From assembly GCF_900090245.1 (NCBI RefSeq), contig NZ_FMDN01000015.1, positions 1 through 64,000 on the forward strand: DNA of 64,000 nucleotides. The letters run 5' to 3'. A model generated the notes under the pieces. The model worked only from the letters and a program-made list of their open reading frames with translations. It did not search any database and was not told the DNA's origin. How positions within the stretch are numbered: the stretch's first letter is position 1; the number at the start of each line of letters is the position of its first letter. Of the stretch, positions 1 through 7,501 are shown in pieces. Source of the DNA: Micromonospora halophytica. GTDB taxonomy: Bacteria; Actinomycetota; Actinomycetes; Mycobacteriales; Micromonosporaceae. The position numbers and the translations under genes are program-made.

Positions 1-265
1 CGGCGCCGTCGCCTCGGTCGGCTCCAAGGGCGACTCGTACGACAACGCGATGGCCGAGGCGTTCAACTCCCTCTACAAGGCCGAACTCGTCCGCAACAAG
101 GGCCCGTGGCGTGGGCTCGACGACCTGGAGATGGCCACCGTCGAGTACATCGACTGGTACAACAACCGGCGCCTACACGGCGAGCTCGGACACGTCCCAC
201 CCGCCGAACACGAAGCACTACACGCGATGACCCACCCAGTCACCGCACCCCTGAAAACCAGCTAA
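1..265 (+). CDS. IS3-family transposase (OrfB), C-terminal end only
   Basis: The reading frame is open from base 2, so the gene starts before the window and only about 87 C-terminal residues are seen. They match the end of the DDE integrase core of IS3-type OrfB. The block DSYDNAMAEAF holds the third catalytic acid (Glu), and the block YNNRRLHGELG followed by PPAE is the usual family tail. The protein would bind element ends and carry out strand transfer. Whether the element is intact cannot be judged because its other end is outside the window. It is followed within 25 bases by another broken transposase, so this end lies in a pile-up of elements. Confidence 0.85.
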   Translation, partial: GAVASVGSKGDSYDNAMAEAFNSLYKAELVRNKGPWRGLDDLEMATVEYIDWYNNRRLHGELGHVPPAEHEALHAMTHPVTAPLKTS

Positions 266-289
266 CCAACTCTCCATCAAACCCGGGGC

Positions 290-749
290 TTGACAGCCAG
301 CTTCTCCCACCCACCGACGACCAGCCAAGACGACACCTCACCCGAAGTGATTCTCGGTGTCGATACGCACAAGGACGTCCACGTCGCCGCAGTCGTCAGC
401 ATCCACGGCGTCCTACTCGGCAGCCGCAGTTTCCCGACCACGGCAGAGGGTTACCGCACGATGCTGGACTGGGCCGCCGCACTCGGCCGAGTGCGGCAAG
501 CAGGGGTGGAGGGCACCCATTCCTACGGGAGCCGCGCTGACCCGCCACCTGCTGAGCGCCGGAATCGGCGTCATCGAGGTCAACCAGCCGGACAAGGCCC
601 ACCGTCGCCGCCGCGGTAAGACCGACGCCATCGACGCCGAAGCAGCGGCTCGAGCTGTCCTGTCCGGCCGAGCCACCGCCGTCGCCAAAACAGGCCCCGC
701 GCGCGCAGGACAGCGAGCACGCGGCTCACCTCGAGGCGCTCTGATCTGA
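290..749 (+). pseudogene. IS110-family transposase remnant, frameshifted and truncated
   Basis: Translation from a TTG at 290 gives the N-terminal DEDD domain of IS110-type transposases (GVDTHKDVHVAAV, first catalytic Asp). The family sequence then continues in another frame (ALTRHLLSAGIGVIEVN, then RRRGKTDAIDAEAAARAVL). Removing one G from the GGG at 527-529 restores a continuous protein, so this is a +1 frameshift. The match stops near base 690 after AVAKTG, and the following residues up to the stop at 749 look unrelated. The C-terminal Ser domain is absent. The gene is dead and is one of several overlapping IS fossils here. Confidence 0.8.
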
Positions 750-792
750 CAGGGGACTGCCGCCGACCGCACGCTTCCGACTTGGGCCCCGG

Positions 793-933
793 TTACGAGA
801 CCAAGTCGCTGAGTTCCGCGACGAGACGTCGCATGTCCTCACCGGCGTCAAGGGCCACCATGACAGATGCCTCCCATGCACCCGGCTCGTGTATCGATCT
901 GAAGGTCGTACATCCGCCGCAGCGTGCCGTCAT
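793..933 (-). CDS. Small hypothetical protein (46 aa)
   Basis: An ATG at 933 preceded by a purine-rich GAGGACAGG gives a 46-residue acidic-C-terminal peptide (starts MTARCGGCTTF, ends LVAELSDLVS). Two cysteines sit in a CGGC motif near the start. No family was recognised. It lies alone between IS remnants on the opposite strand to the flanking fragments. It could be a real small gene, the end of a truncated gene, or chance; the only support is the ribosome-binding site and plausible composition. Confidence 0.25.
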   Translation of the reverse strand: MTARCGGCTTFRSIHEPGAWEASVMVALDAGEDMRRLVAELSDLVS

Positions 934-1225
934 CGGTCCTGTCCTCTACGTCGACGTTCAGCACAGTGCGAATGCAGGCGGCAGCATGCGACTCGCGAGG
1001 CTTCGTCAGTTTGGACATCCGAGGCACCTACTGTCGTGCGGGTACTCACCGCGGCGCTCCCGCTGGGGCTGGGTTGCGTCCGTGCGCGGTTACGGAAGGG
1101 GAGCCACCCGCCGCCATCAACCCAGCGGCCAGCAGGACGCCGCGGTGCCAGACGTATTCCTCTGGCGGCACGGCCGCGCTCTGGACGTCGGCACCCGACC
1201 GGAGACCTCCAGGACACCCCTAGCG

Positions 1226-1389
1226 GTGACGAGACGGTTCGACCTGACCGACGTGCAGTGGGCGGTGCTGGAGCCGTTGCTGCCGGCGCCGAAGCGGCCA
1301 GGTCGACCGTCGTAATGGAGTAGACGGCAGTTGATCGACGGGATCCGGTGGCGGATCCGGGTGGGTGCCCCCTGGCGGGACGTGGTTTG
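1226..1389 (+). pseudogene. IS5-family transposase remnant, N-terminal only, with nonsense codon
   Basis: From GTG 1226 the frame reads the typical IS5 N-terminus (TRRFDLTDVQWAVLEPLLP, then KRPGRPS). It meets TAA at 1313-1315 and then continues in the same frame as RRQLIDGIRWRIRVGAPWRDV. The stop therefore replaces one codon of an otherwise colinear match. The match ends abruptly near 1389, where sequence switches to a minus-strand IS256 fragment. The catalytic DDE part is missing. This is a fossil, probably left when one element inserted into or recombined with another. Confidence 0.75.
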
Positions 1390-2099
1390 CACCACCGCTT
1401 CCAGCCACACCTCACCGATCGCATCAGGCAGCCCTTTGCGCCCGTCGCAGACCACCATGCACGCGTCCGCCGCGCCCCGGTTCTTGAGCTCGGTGAGGAC
1501 CTGAAGCCAGAACTTGGCGCCCTCGCCGCCATCGCCGGCCCACAGACCGAGGATGTCGCGGGTGCCCTCGACGGTGACGGCCAGGGCCAGGTAGATGGGC
1601 CGGTTGGCGACCTTCCCGTCGCGGATCTTCACGTGCACCGCGTCGAGGAAGATCACCGGGTAGACCGGGTCCAGGGGCCGTTCTGCCACTCGGTCATCCC
1701 CTCGACGACCTTGTCGGTGATCGTTGAGATCGTCTGCCGTGACACGTCGGCGCCATACACCTCCGCCAGGTGGGCCTGGATCTCCCCGGTCGTCAGGCCT
1801 TTGGCCGACAGCGAGATGACCATGTCGTCAACGCCGAACAACCGACGCTGGCGCTTGCGCACAATCTGCGGTGTGAACGACCCGTCGCGGTCACGCGGCA
1901 CCTCAATCTCGACCGGGCCGACATCCGTCAACACCGTCTTGGCCCGCACACCGTTGCGGGAGTTCCCGCCGTTCTTGCCCGCCGGGTCGCCCTTGTCATA
2001 GCCCAGGTGATCGGTGATCTCACCTTCCAGGGCTGACTCCAGGACACGCTTCGTGACGAGGGCCAGCAAGTCGGCCGCTTCGGCGGCCCGGGGATGGCG
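1390..2099 (-). pseudogene. IS256 (Mutator)-family transposase remnant
   Basis: On the minus strand the fragment begins at about 2099 without a proper start (in-frame TGA just upstream) with the IS256 N-terminal region (LALVTKRVLESALEGEITDHLGY, GNSRNG, then VPRDRDGSF). It continues to GMTEWQN, where one base is missing at about 1680/1681. The frame then resumes as PLDPVYPVIFLDAVHVKIRDG (first catalytic Asp), GLWAGDGGEGAKFW (second Asp region) and DAIGEVWLEAVVQT. At about 1390 it is cut by the IS5 fragment, so the C-terminal third with the catalytic Glu is gone. It abuts directly on the stop codon of the lipoprotein gene at 2100. Confidence 0.8.
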
Positions 2100-3263
2100 T
2101 CAGTCCCGCAGGGCGGTGAGGGTGGCTTGGAGGAACTCGGCGATCGTGGCTGCCAGTTCTGTGTCGATGAGGGGGGTCGGGTTGTCCGAGTAGCCGGTGA
2201 TGTCGAGGTAGAGGTAGAGGTTGCTGGCGACGACGCGCAGGGTGTGTATGCCGTCCTGGCCGTTCGCTGGCGGCTGGTAGGTCCAGTCGAGCGCGTCGAC
2301 GTCGAGCGTCACCGCTCCCGGACCGGTGGGAGTCAGGGACGCGGGTTGGTGGGCTTGGTGGAAGTTGATGGCCTGTTGGGCGGTGTCGTGGCGTCGGATC
2401 CAGAGCGCGATAGTGCCACCTCGGCTCTTCTTTCCGGTGCCGGTGGTGCGCAGGCTGCAGTACGCGGTGCCGTGGTAGATCTGTTCGTCCGGGTAGCCGA
2501 GTTCCGGGTCACCCAGCCGGTCGTGGAACATGTCCAGCGGTAGCTTCCGGCAGAATCCCTCGCCCGGCGCCGGGTAGTCCGACGATGCCTTCGCCTTCCT
2601 GGGGCGAGGCGTGGGGCGGGGTGGGTTGCCTCGCAGCCGGCGGATGCTCTCGGTCACGAACTCGCCGGTGGCGGTGCGGAGGGTGTCCACGGTTGGGGAA
2701 TTCGCGCCCTTGTCTCCCGCTCTGACCAGGACGGTCATGACGAGGTTCCGGTCGAGGATGTGAGCGGTGAGTTCGGATGCGAAGCCCGAATCGGCACTTT
2801 GGTCCTGCCAGACCACCTTGTCGACGTCGATGGTGGTGTCCGCTGACGTCGGGGACGGACCCACCCGCTGGACACGAGTGTGGTGCGCGGTAACGGCTTC
2901 GGTCGTGGTCGGGTAGGTGTACAACCACACCGCCAGGCCACCGTACGGTCGGTCGTAGGGGTCGGTGCTCTTGGTGGTGTCCAGGTGGCACTCAGCCATC
3001 AGCGTGTCAGTGACGCCTACGACCTCGGCTGTCCCCCAGGCGAACTTCCAGGCGCCGAAGTCGGCGTACGGACGGCCGACAACCTGTTCCAACAGAGGGA
3101 TGGGAAGAGTCCGGCAGATGCCATGCGACGGATCGGCGTAGAGCACCGCTGTTTCCGCCGACGGCGCGTCCTCGCCGGGAGTGGAGCAGGCGCCGGCGGT
3201 CAGGAGCGCGACCATCACCACGGCCAGCAGGCGACGCCGCGCACACACCTTCGTGCTACTCAC
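2100..3263 (-). CDS. Lipoprotein with a tandemly duplicated domain
   Basis: The 387-residue protein starts at GTG 3263, chosen because GGAGG lies about 8 bases upstream; an in-frame start 36 bases earlier lacks this. An N-terminal signal ends in a lipobox with the lipidated cysteine at C26 (LTAGAC), so it should be anchored on the outer face of the membrane. The rest holds two related units of about 165 residues. Each begins with a C-R-x-LP-(I/L)-xx motif, has an internal C-H/S-L, a GG-x-ALW strand, a DVD-xx-xW motif, and ends in a helix like LAATIAEFL. The layout recalls the small secreted DUF3558-type lipoproteins of actinobacteria, but no function can be assigned. It is wedged between two transposon remnants and may have been carried with them. 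Confidence 0.75.
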   Translation of the reverse strand: MSSTKVCARRRLLAVVMVALLTAGACSTPGEDAPSAETAVLYADPSHGICRTLPIPLLEQVVGRPYADFGAWKFAWGTAEVVGVTDTLMAECHLDTTKSTDPYDRPYGGLAVWLYTYPTTTEAVTAHHTRVQRVGPSPTSADTTIDVDKVVWQDQSADSGFASELTAHILDRNLVMTVLVRAGDKGANSPTVDTLRTATGEFVTESIRRLRGNPPRPTPRPRKAKASSDYPAPGEGFCRKLPLDMFHDRLGDPELGYPDEQIYHGTAYCSLRTTGTGKKSRGGTIALWIRRHDTAQQAINFHQAHQPASLTPTGPGAVTLDVDALDWTYQPPANGQDGIHTLRVVASNLYLYLDITGYSDNPTPLIDTELAATIAEFLQATLTALRD

Positions 3264-3358
3264 CCGGAACCTCCGACCCCGTAGAAGGTGACGCGACACC
3301 CTACCGAGCGCGCCGCTCCCAGTACGTCCCGGGCAGCGCCTGCTGGAAGTGGCACGGA

Positions 3359-3379
3359 TCCTGAGAGGGCGGTTCGGAG
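3359..3379 (+). repeat. Left terminal inverted repeat of the IS5-type element
   Basis: TCCTGAGAGGGCGG followed by TTCGGAG; pairs with the reverse complement of 4756-4776 with three mismatches (positions 5, 16 and 19). Confidence 0.7.
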
Positions 3380-3381
3380 TG

Positions 3382-3789
3382 TTAGGTCCGTTTCGGGGCG
3401 AGGGTGAATACTCCGGGTTCGTCCTCGGTGAGGACGTGGCGGTTGACCATGCGTTTCAGCTTCGCGCGGGTGCCTTCGACGTTCTTCGGTGAGGGCTCGA
3501 CGTCGAGTGCGAGGCAGATGCCTTTGGCCCGCATGCCGTGGGGCGCGGTGCCGAGGACATGCAGGATCTGCTGGTAGGGCCCACTGGCGATGGTGGGATC
3601 GTCGGTGGTGAACTCGGCGGCGGCGAGAGTGCGCAGGGTGGTGCGGGTCGTGGCCAGGTCGGCCAGTTCGCCGTCGATGCGGGCGAGTTCGCCGGTCAGG
3701 GCGGTGATCTGCTCGCGGAGCTGGTCGGCGTGCCGACGTGCGGTGGTCTCCCGGTCGGTGATCAGGTCGAGGACGGTAGGGAGGTTCAC
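3382..3789 (-). CDS. IS accessory protein: coiled coil plus winged-helix-like domain
   Basis: The gene starts at GTG 3789, whose GTGA overlaps the transposase stop, so translation is probably coupled. The 135-residue product has a charged heptad-rich N-terminal half (about residues 5-55, LREQITALTGELARIDGEL) that should form a coiled coil. The C-terminal half (about 70-130) has the pattern of a small winged helix: YQQILHVLG, MRAKGICLALD, EGTRAKLKRMVNRHVL, then a beta wing ending in GVFTLAP. Similar small proteins follow transposases in other actinomycetes, from memory; their role is not known to me. A DNA-binding or transposition-modulating function is an inference. Confidence 0.65.
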   Translation of the reverse strand: MNLPTVLDLITDRETTARRHADQLREQITALTGELARIDGELADLATTRTTLRTLAAAEFTTDDPTIASGPYQQILHVLGTAPHGMRAKGICLALDVEPSPKNVEGTRAKLKRMVNRHVLTEDEPGVFTLAPKRT

Positions 3790-4622
3790 CGGTGCCGCCA
3801 GGAGGGTGTGCTTGTTCCGGTCAGCCGCCGCACGATGTTCGCCGTCGAGGCCCACAGTGTTCGGGACACCGAGGATTCGGGGCGGCTCTCGTACTCGCGC
3901 ACGAGACGGCGGTGCAGCATCAACGTGCCGTTGACCTGCTCGACGATCCACCGCTTACGGATCGGCACGAACCCGGGCCGGGTGTCGGAGCGTTTGACGA
4001 CCTCGACGTCGACCCCGAGGACGGCACCGTGCAGGGCGAAGTCCTGTTTGAACCCGGCGTCGACCCAGGCGCGGCCCACCGTCGGGGTGTGTGCGACGAC
4101 CTTGTCGAGCAGCCGGATACCGATGGCATTGTCGGTGACCGACGCCGCGGTCACCACGACCGCGATGACCAGCACCAACGCGTCCACCGCCAAGCCCCGC
4201 TTACGCCCCGACACCTTCTTCCCAGAGTCCTTGCCGGTCGTGGAGGCCGGCACATGGTTCGCTGCGCGGATCGACTGGGTGTCCAACACGACCGCGCTCG
4301 GATCCTCCCGACGGCCGACCTTCTCCCTCGCCTGGCAGCGCAGCAGATCGTGGACCACCTGGTCGGTGCCGTCGTCACGCCACAGCGCGAAGTAGTAGTA
4401 GGTGGCCGACTTCGGCGGCAGGTCGTGCGGCAAATACGCCCACTGACAGCCCGTCCGGTTCTGGTAGAAGATCGCGTTCACGATCTCCCGCAGGTCGTAG
4501 TCACCTGGCTGGCCCGACACCGACACCGCAACGCGCTTGGCCTTCCACGCCTGCAGAAACGGTCCGATCAGCTCCCACTGCTCATCGCTGACATCGCTCG
4601 GGTACGGCTTTCGATCACCCAT
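3786..4622 (-). CDS. IS5-family transposase, full length
   Basis: The 278-residue DDE transposase has its start placed at ATG 4622 (MGDRKPYPSD, the usual family beginning); the frame is open a further 54 bases upstream. The N-terminal DUF4096-like part has VSDEQWELIGPFL and NAIFYQNRTGCQWAYLPHD. Catalytic residues read as D114 (VVLDTQSI), D188 (AWVDAGF) and E228 (RWIVEQVNGTL), with the R-x-L-x-x-x-YE signature after it. It should cut and join the 21-bp ends of its element. Its stop overlaps the accessory gene by four bases. No frameshift or stop is visible, so the element may still be active. Confidence 0.85.
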   Translation of the reverse strand: MGDRKPYPSDVSDEQWELIGPFLQAWKAKRVAVSVSGQPGDYDLREIVNAIFYQNRTGCQWAYLPHDLPPKSATYYYFALWRDDGTDQVVHDLLRCQAREKVGRREDPSAVVLDTQSIRAANHVPASTTGKDSGKKVSGRKRGLAVDALVLVIAVVVTAASVTDNAIGIRLLDKVVAHTPTVGRAWVDAGFKQDFALHGAVLGVDVEVVKRSDTRPGFVPIRKRWIVEQVNGTLMLHRRLVREYESRPESSVSRTLWASTANIVRRLTGTSTPSWRHR

Positions 4623-4755
4623 GACCGGGCTAACGCCCGATGCGCCCGGGCGGTCACGACCAGAACTCACATTCAACCCATCGACTGGCCGCTATCCCTA
4701 GCGAACCCGCCGGAAGATCACCAATCGGACGCAACGCATAGATCAGATCAAGTTA

Positions 4756-4776
4756 CTGCGGACCGCCCTCTGAGGA
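4756..4776 (-). repeat. Right terminal inverted repeat of the IS5-type element
   Basis: Its reverse complement, TCCTCAGAGGGCGG followed by TCCGCAG, matches the left repeat at 18 of 21 positions. Confidence 0.7.
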
Positions 4777-5102
4777 ACTTCGGTGAGGAACTGGTCGCCG
4801 TCGTGGACGCGGAAGGTGGTGTCGGCGTCTTCGACGGTGAGGGTTCGACCGGCGTGGCCGATACCGACGTGGATCTTCTGGCCGGCGATGACGAGAACGC
4901 CGCGGCTGCTGACACGTCGTTCGACGCGAAGTGGCTGGGTCGCTGGGGTGGGTGGGGGTCCGGCGGGGCGGGCGTCGCGGATGCGGGCCTGCTCTTGCGG
5001 AGTGAGCGGGTTGGGCAGGCTGCGCAGCAGCGTCCGGTCGGCGTCAAGGAGGTGCAGCACGCCCCGGTCGAGGGGACCCACGAACTCGTACGCCGACAGG
5101 GG
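4777..5102 (-). pseudogene. IS481-type transposase remnant, C-terminal piece
   Basis: The open frame on the minus strand begins after an in-frame TGA at about 5103 and encodes roughly 108 residues resembling the tail of IS481/Mu-type transposases: LSAYEFVGPLDRGVLHLLDAD, then VERRVSSRGVLVIAGQ, HVGIGHAGRTLTVED and TFRVHDGDQFLTEV. It is cut at the right end of the IS5-type element, and the expected continuation is not found on the other side at 3358. The catalytic domain is missing. It is non-functional. Confidence 0.6.
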
Positions 5103-5159
5103 TCAAGGCCGGTGAGGGCCATGAGCCCTCGACGGCAGATCTACGGATGTTCCCTGGGC

Positions 5160-5741
5160 TTACTCCGACAGTGGGGGAGGGGTGAGCCAGGCGAGGGGTT
5201 GTCCGCTGAGGGCGGCGTCGGCGAGGCGGTGGGCGCTGGTGGTCTTGAGTGCCGCTCGTGAGCTGTCAATCCAGCGCTGGACATTATCGATGCCCTGGTG
5301 GCGGTATTCCACTGCTTGCACGAGGCATTCGAGCTTGTCAGCGTCGCGAGCGACGACGGCCTCCAGCGTCTCGCCGGCTTCGTACTCGGCGACGGCGGCG
5401 GTGATGACTTCGGCGACGGCCCGCGGGCAGGCGGCGACCTGGTCGGCGGTGACGGCGGTGTTGGGTACGGCGGTGAGGTAACGCTTGGCGATGTGTGGGA
5501 TGTCGGTGATCCGGGTTTCCTGGGTGTCGTGCACGACGCACAGCATCGACACCCGGGCCGGGTCGGCGCCTTCCATTGCGGCGAGCATCATCCCGATGAG
5601 CGCCGTGCGGAACGAGTGTTCGGCGATGGACTCGGGGTGCTTTACGCCGGCGAACCACCAGCCGGTCCGGGCGGCACGCTTGAGCACGCCGGCCTCGAAG
5701 ATGAAGCTCATCGCTCCGGCAGCGTCATGGTCGTCGGTCAT
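5160..5741 (-). CDS. HD-domain phosphohydrolase (YfbR/HDDC2-like)
   Basis: The 193-residue soluble protein has the metal-binding HD signature: H42 (SIAEHSFR), H71-D72 (CVVHDTQE) and D134 (RDADKLE). The AEH and HD spacing is that of the YfbR/HDDC2 group, whose characterised members remove phosphate from deoxyribonucleoside 5'-monophosphates in a metal-dependent way. The ATG at 5741 overlaps the stop of the upstream XRE gene (ATGA), so the two are one transcription and translation unit. The pairing suggests a regulator-controlled nucleotide or small-metabolite phosphatase. The natural substrate cannot be read from the sequence. Confidence 0.8.
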   Translation of the reverse strand: MTDDHDAAGAMSFIFEAGVLKRAARTGWWFAGVKHPESIAEHSFRTALIGMMLAAMEGADPARVSMLCVVHDTQETRITDIPHIAKRYLTAVPNTAVTADQVAACPRAVAEVITAAVAEYEAGETLEAVVARDADKLECLVQAVEYRHQGIDNVQRWIDSSRAALKTTSAHRLADAALSGQPLAWLTPPPLSE

Positions 5742-6866
5742 CTGCCCGTCCCTGTGCCGGTGAGTCCGTCCGCCCGCAGGCTGTAGACGATTGAGGTTAG
5801 TTCCTGCCGCGACTGCGCGGAGATCCGATCACTGTCCAGGAGCGGGACACTGCGGTCGAGGGGTGCCCGAGTCGCGGCGGGGTTGTCGAGAGCAAGGCCG
5901 CGTCGTGCGGCCAGCAGAGCCCAGACGTTGTGAATGTTGAGGTCGACGAAGGGGTGCTCTGGGTCGAGGCGCTGGACCAGGTGCCGAAGAAGGATCGAAC
6001 CATGCCAGTCAGCGAGCGCTTCGGGCATGAAGGAGTCGTCGCGGTGACGGTACGGGATCTCGCCCACCCAGTAGGCCGAGTAGTTGAGGGCTGTTCGCTC
6101 GCAGGCGTCGTCGGGGTGTGCGCGAGCGATGAAGTCCCGCAGCGGTTCCGGGTCGCCCTGGTTCGCGAGGGACGTGACGACGGAGCGTGCGTCGGGCCAC
6201 AGCGGTGACCAGGTGCGGAAGGTGGTTACCCGGCGGGCGCGCGCGGTGGTCTGGGTGAGCCATCCTGCCGCTGCCTTGGTGGGGGTCCATGCCGGAGAGG
6301 AAACAGGCTTGCCGGTGCAGCAGCACGTTCCGATGCCGTCCGGCTGCGGCGCGCTCGGCGAGCACGTGAAGGTGAGCGAAGAACGCGCGTTGCTCGTCAA
6401 CGGGCAGGGTCGGCCCGGACGCGACCGGACCCCGCCGGGGACGGGCGATGGGTAGCCCTCTGGCGAAGGCCGGTGTCTGCCCGAGGACGGCCCAGAGGAT
6501 CAGGTCGGTCAGACGGTGGGTGAGTACGGACCAGCCCAGCGGTTGCTCGGCGATGTCGCAGCGGTCCATCTGTTCGTCGAGGACGGCGGCGATGATGAGA
6601 TCCGCCTCGGCGGCGTCGTCGAGTGCGGCGAGCAGGACTGTGTTCGCGCCGAGCCGTCCGAGCCTGCGCCGGACGGCGATCGCTTGTCCGAGCGGCACCG
6701 CGGTGAATGGCCGGCGCCCGGATTCCCAGCTCTGCACGGTCACGCGATCGACGTCCAGGTCGACGGCGAGCTGCTCCTGCGTGAGCGGGATGGACTCCCG
6801 GATCAGCTTGAACAGGTAGCCGGTCACCTCGCCACGATGTGGTGCTGGTCGTCCGCGACCTGTCAT
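5738..6866 (-). pseudogene. XRE-family transcriptional regulator, frameshifted in a G5 tract
   Basis: From ATG 6866 the first frame encodes an XRE helix-turn-helix (about residues 14-70, LTQEQLAVDLDVDRVTVQSWE) and a long effector region up to CFLSGMDP. The continuation is found one frame over (TKAAAGWLTQTTARARR to the end at 5738). Removing one base from the GGGGG at 6281-6285 joins both parts into a single protein of about 375 residues. This may be a true inactivating indel, a slippage-prone tract, or a sequence error. The intact 4-base overlap with the HD gene and good coding quality on both sides argue that the frame was recently functional. Confidence 0.7.
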
Positions 6867-7501
6867 CCGTCATCCCTACGTTGACCGGTGGTCGACGTTC
6901 CCGCCGTGGAATCAATGCTGCGGCAGCACATCTGGCCTGCTCACTCGTACTGCGGGTGAGTCCAGCCGCCGCCGTCGTGATCGTAGCGTCGTAGTTACCG
7001 AACGTTCCAGATCCGGTCCCGTGGTTCGGGGTCGGCCATGGAGTGCTGCCCGGTGGAGGGAGCCAGCGCCACGGGGACGGGACGTTTCACTACAGCGACG
7101 GCTCCCACACGTGGATCCCGCCGGATCCCGACTACGACCAGAAGGTCTGGGATGAGCAGGTTCGCCAGCACAAGCATGGGCACCTGAGAAACGAGCGCCC
7201 CAAGGCCCGCATCCAGCGCCTCGTGTGATGCCAGCAGTACAGCAGCGAAGAACAGCAACCGTGCCAGCCGATGGCGCCGCCGAGCGACTTTAATCCATTG
7301 TGGACGTACGCTACGCTCTCCGCCGGGCCTGCCGACTCGACCGGTACGTGCGGCGGAGGCAGCCACCGGCAACGGTGGCCGACGTCGAACGCAACCCGGG
7401 TGACCTGGGGCGATCCACGGACCCCGGGGCCGCTCCCGAGTGGGTTTCCCTGCCGCCGCTACCTGCGCCGCCGCCGCCACATCTACGAAGGACCGATACA
7501 G
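6867..7501. other. 635-base region upstream of the oxidoreductase operon
   Basis: The only open frame with reasonable protein character is the small one at 7043-7228. The plus frame is open from 7271 into the oxidoreductase, but that stretch is Arg/Pro/Gly-rich and reads like non-coding GC-rich DNA. The region should contain the promoter of the operon starting at 7502; no clear -35/-10 pair was seen. Confidence 0.4.
7043..7228 (+). CDS. Hypothetical small protein (61 aa), doubtful
   Basis: GTG 7043 opens a 61-residue frame with a hydrophilic, aromatic-containing middle (FHYSDGSHTWIPPDPDYDQK) and a basic tail (NERPKARIQRLV). The amino-acid mix is protein-like rather than the Arg/Pro/Ala noise of shadow frames. 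No ribosome-binding site precedes it and no family was recognised. It could be the end of a decayed gene. Confidence 0.25.
   Translation: MLPGGGSQRHGDGTFHYSDGSHTWIPPDPDYDQKVWDEQVRQHKHGHLRNERPKARIQRLV

Larger units (their letters stand above)
3359..4776. mobile_element. IS5-type insertion sequence, about 1.42 kb, apparently complete
   Basis: The element is bounded by imperfect 21-bp inverted repeats at 3359-3379 and 4756-4776 (18 of 21 positions match, core AGAGGGCGG). Between them lie a full-length transposase and a translationally coupled second gene, both on the minus strand. No convincing target-site duplication was seen just outside the repeats. The right end abuts an IS481 transposase remnant that is cut exactly there, so the element either landed in that older IS or was joined to it by a later deletion. 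Confidence 0.7.

Noticed and set aside
7271..7501. Upstream start for the FAD oxidoreductase
   Set aside because: The extra 77 residues are unstructured and non-conserved in character; TTG 7502 after GAAGGA begins exactly at the Rossmann motif.
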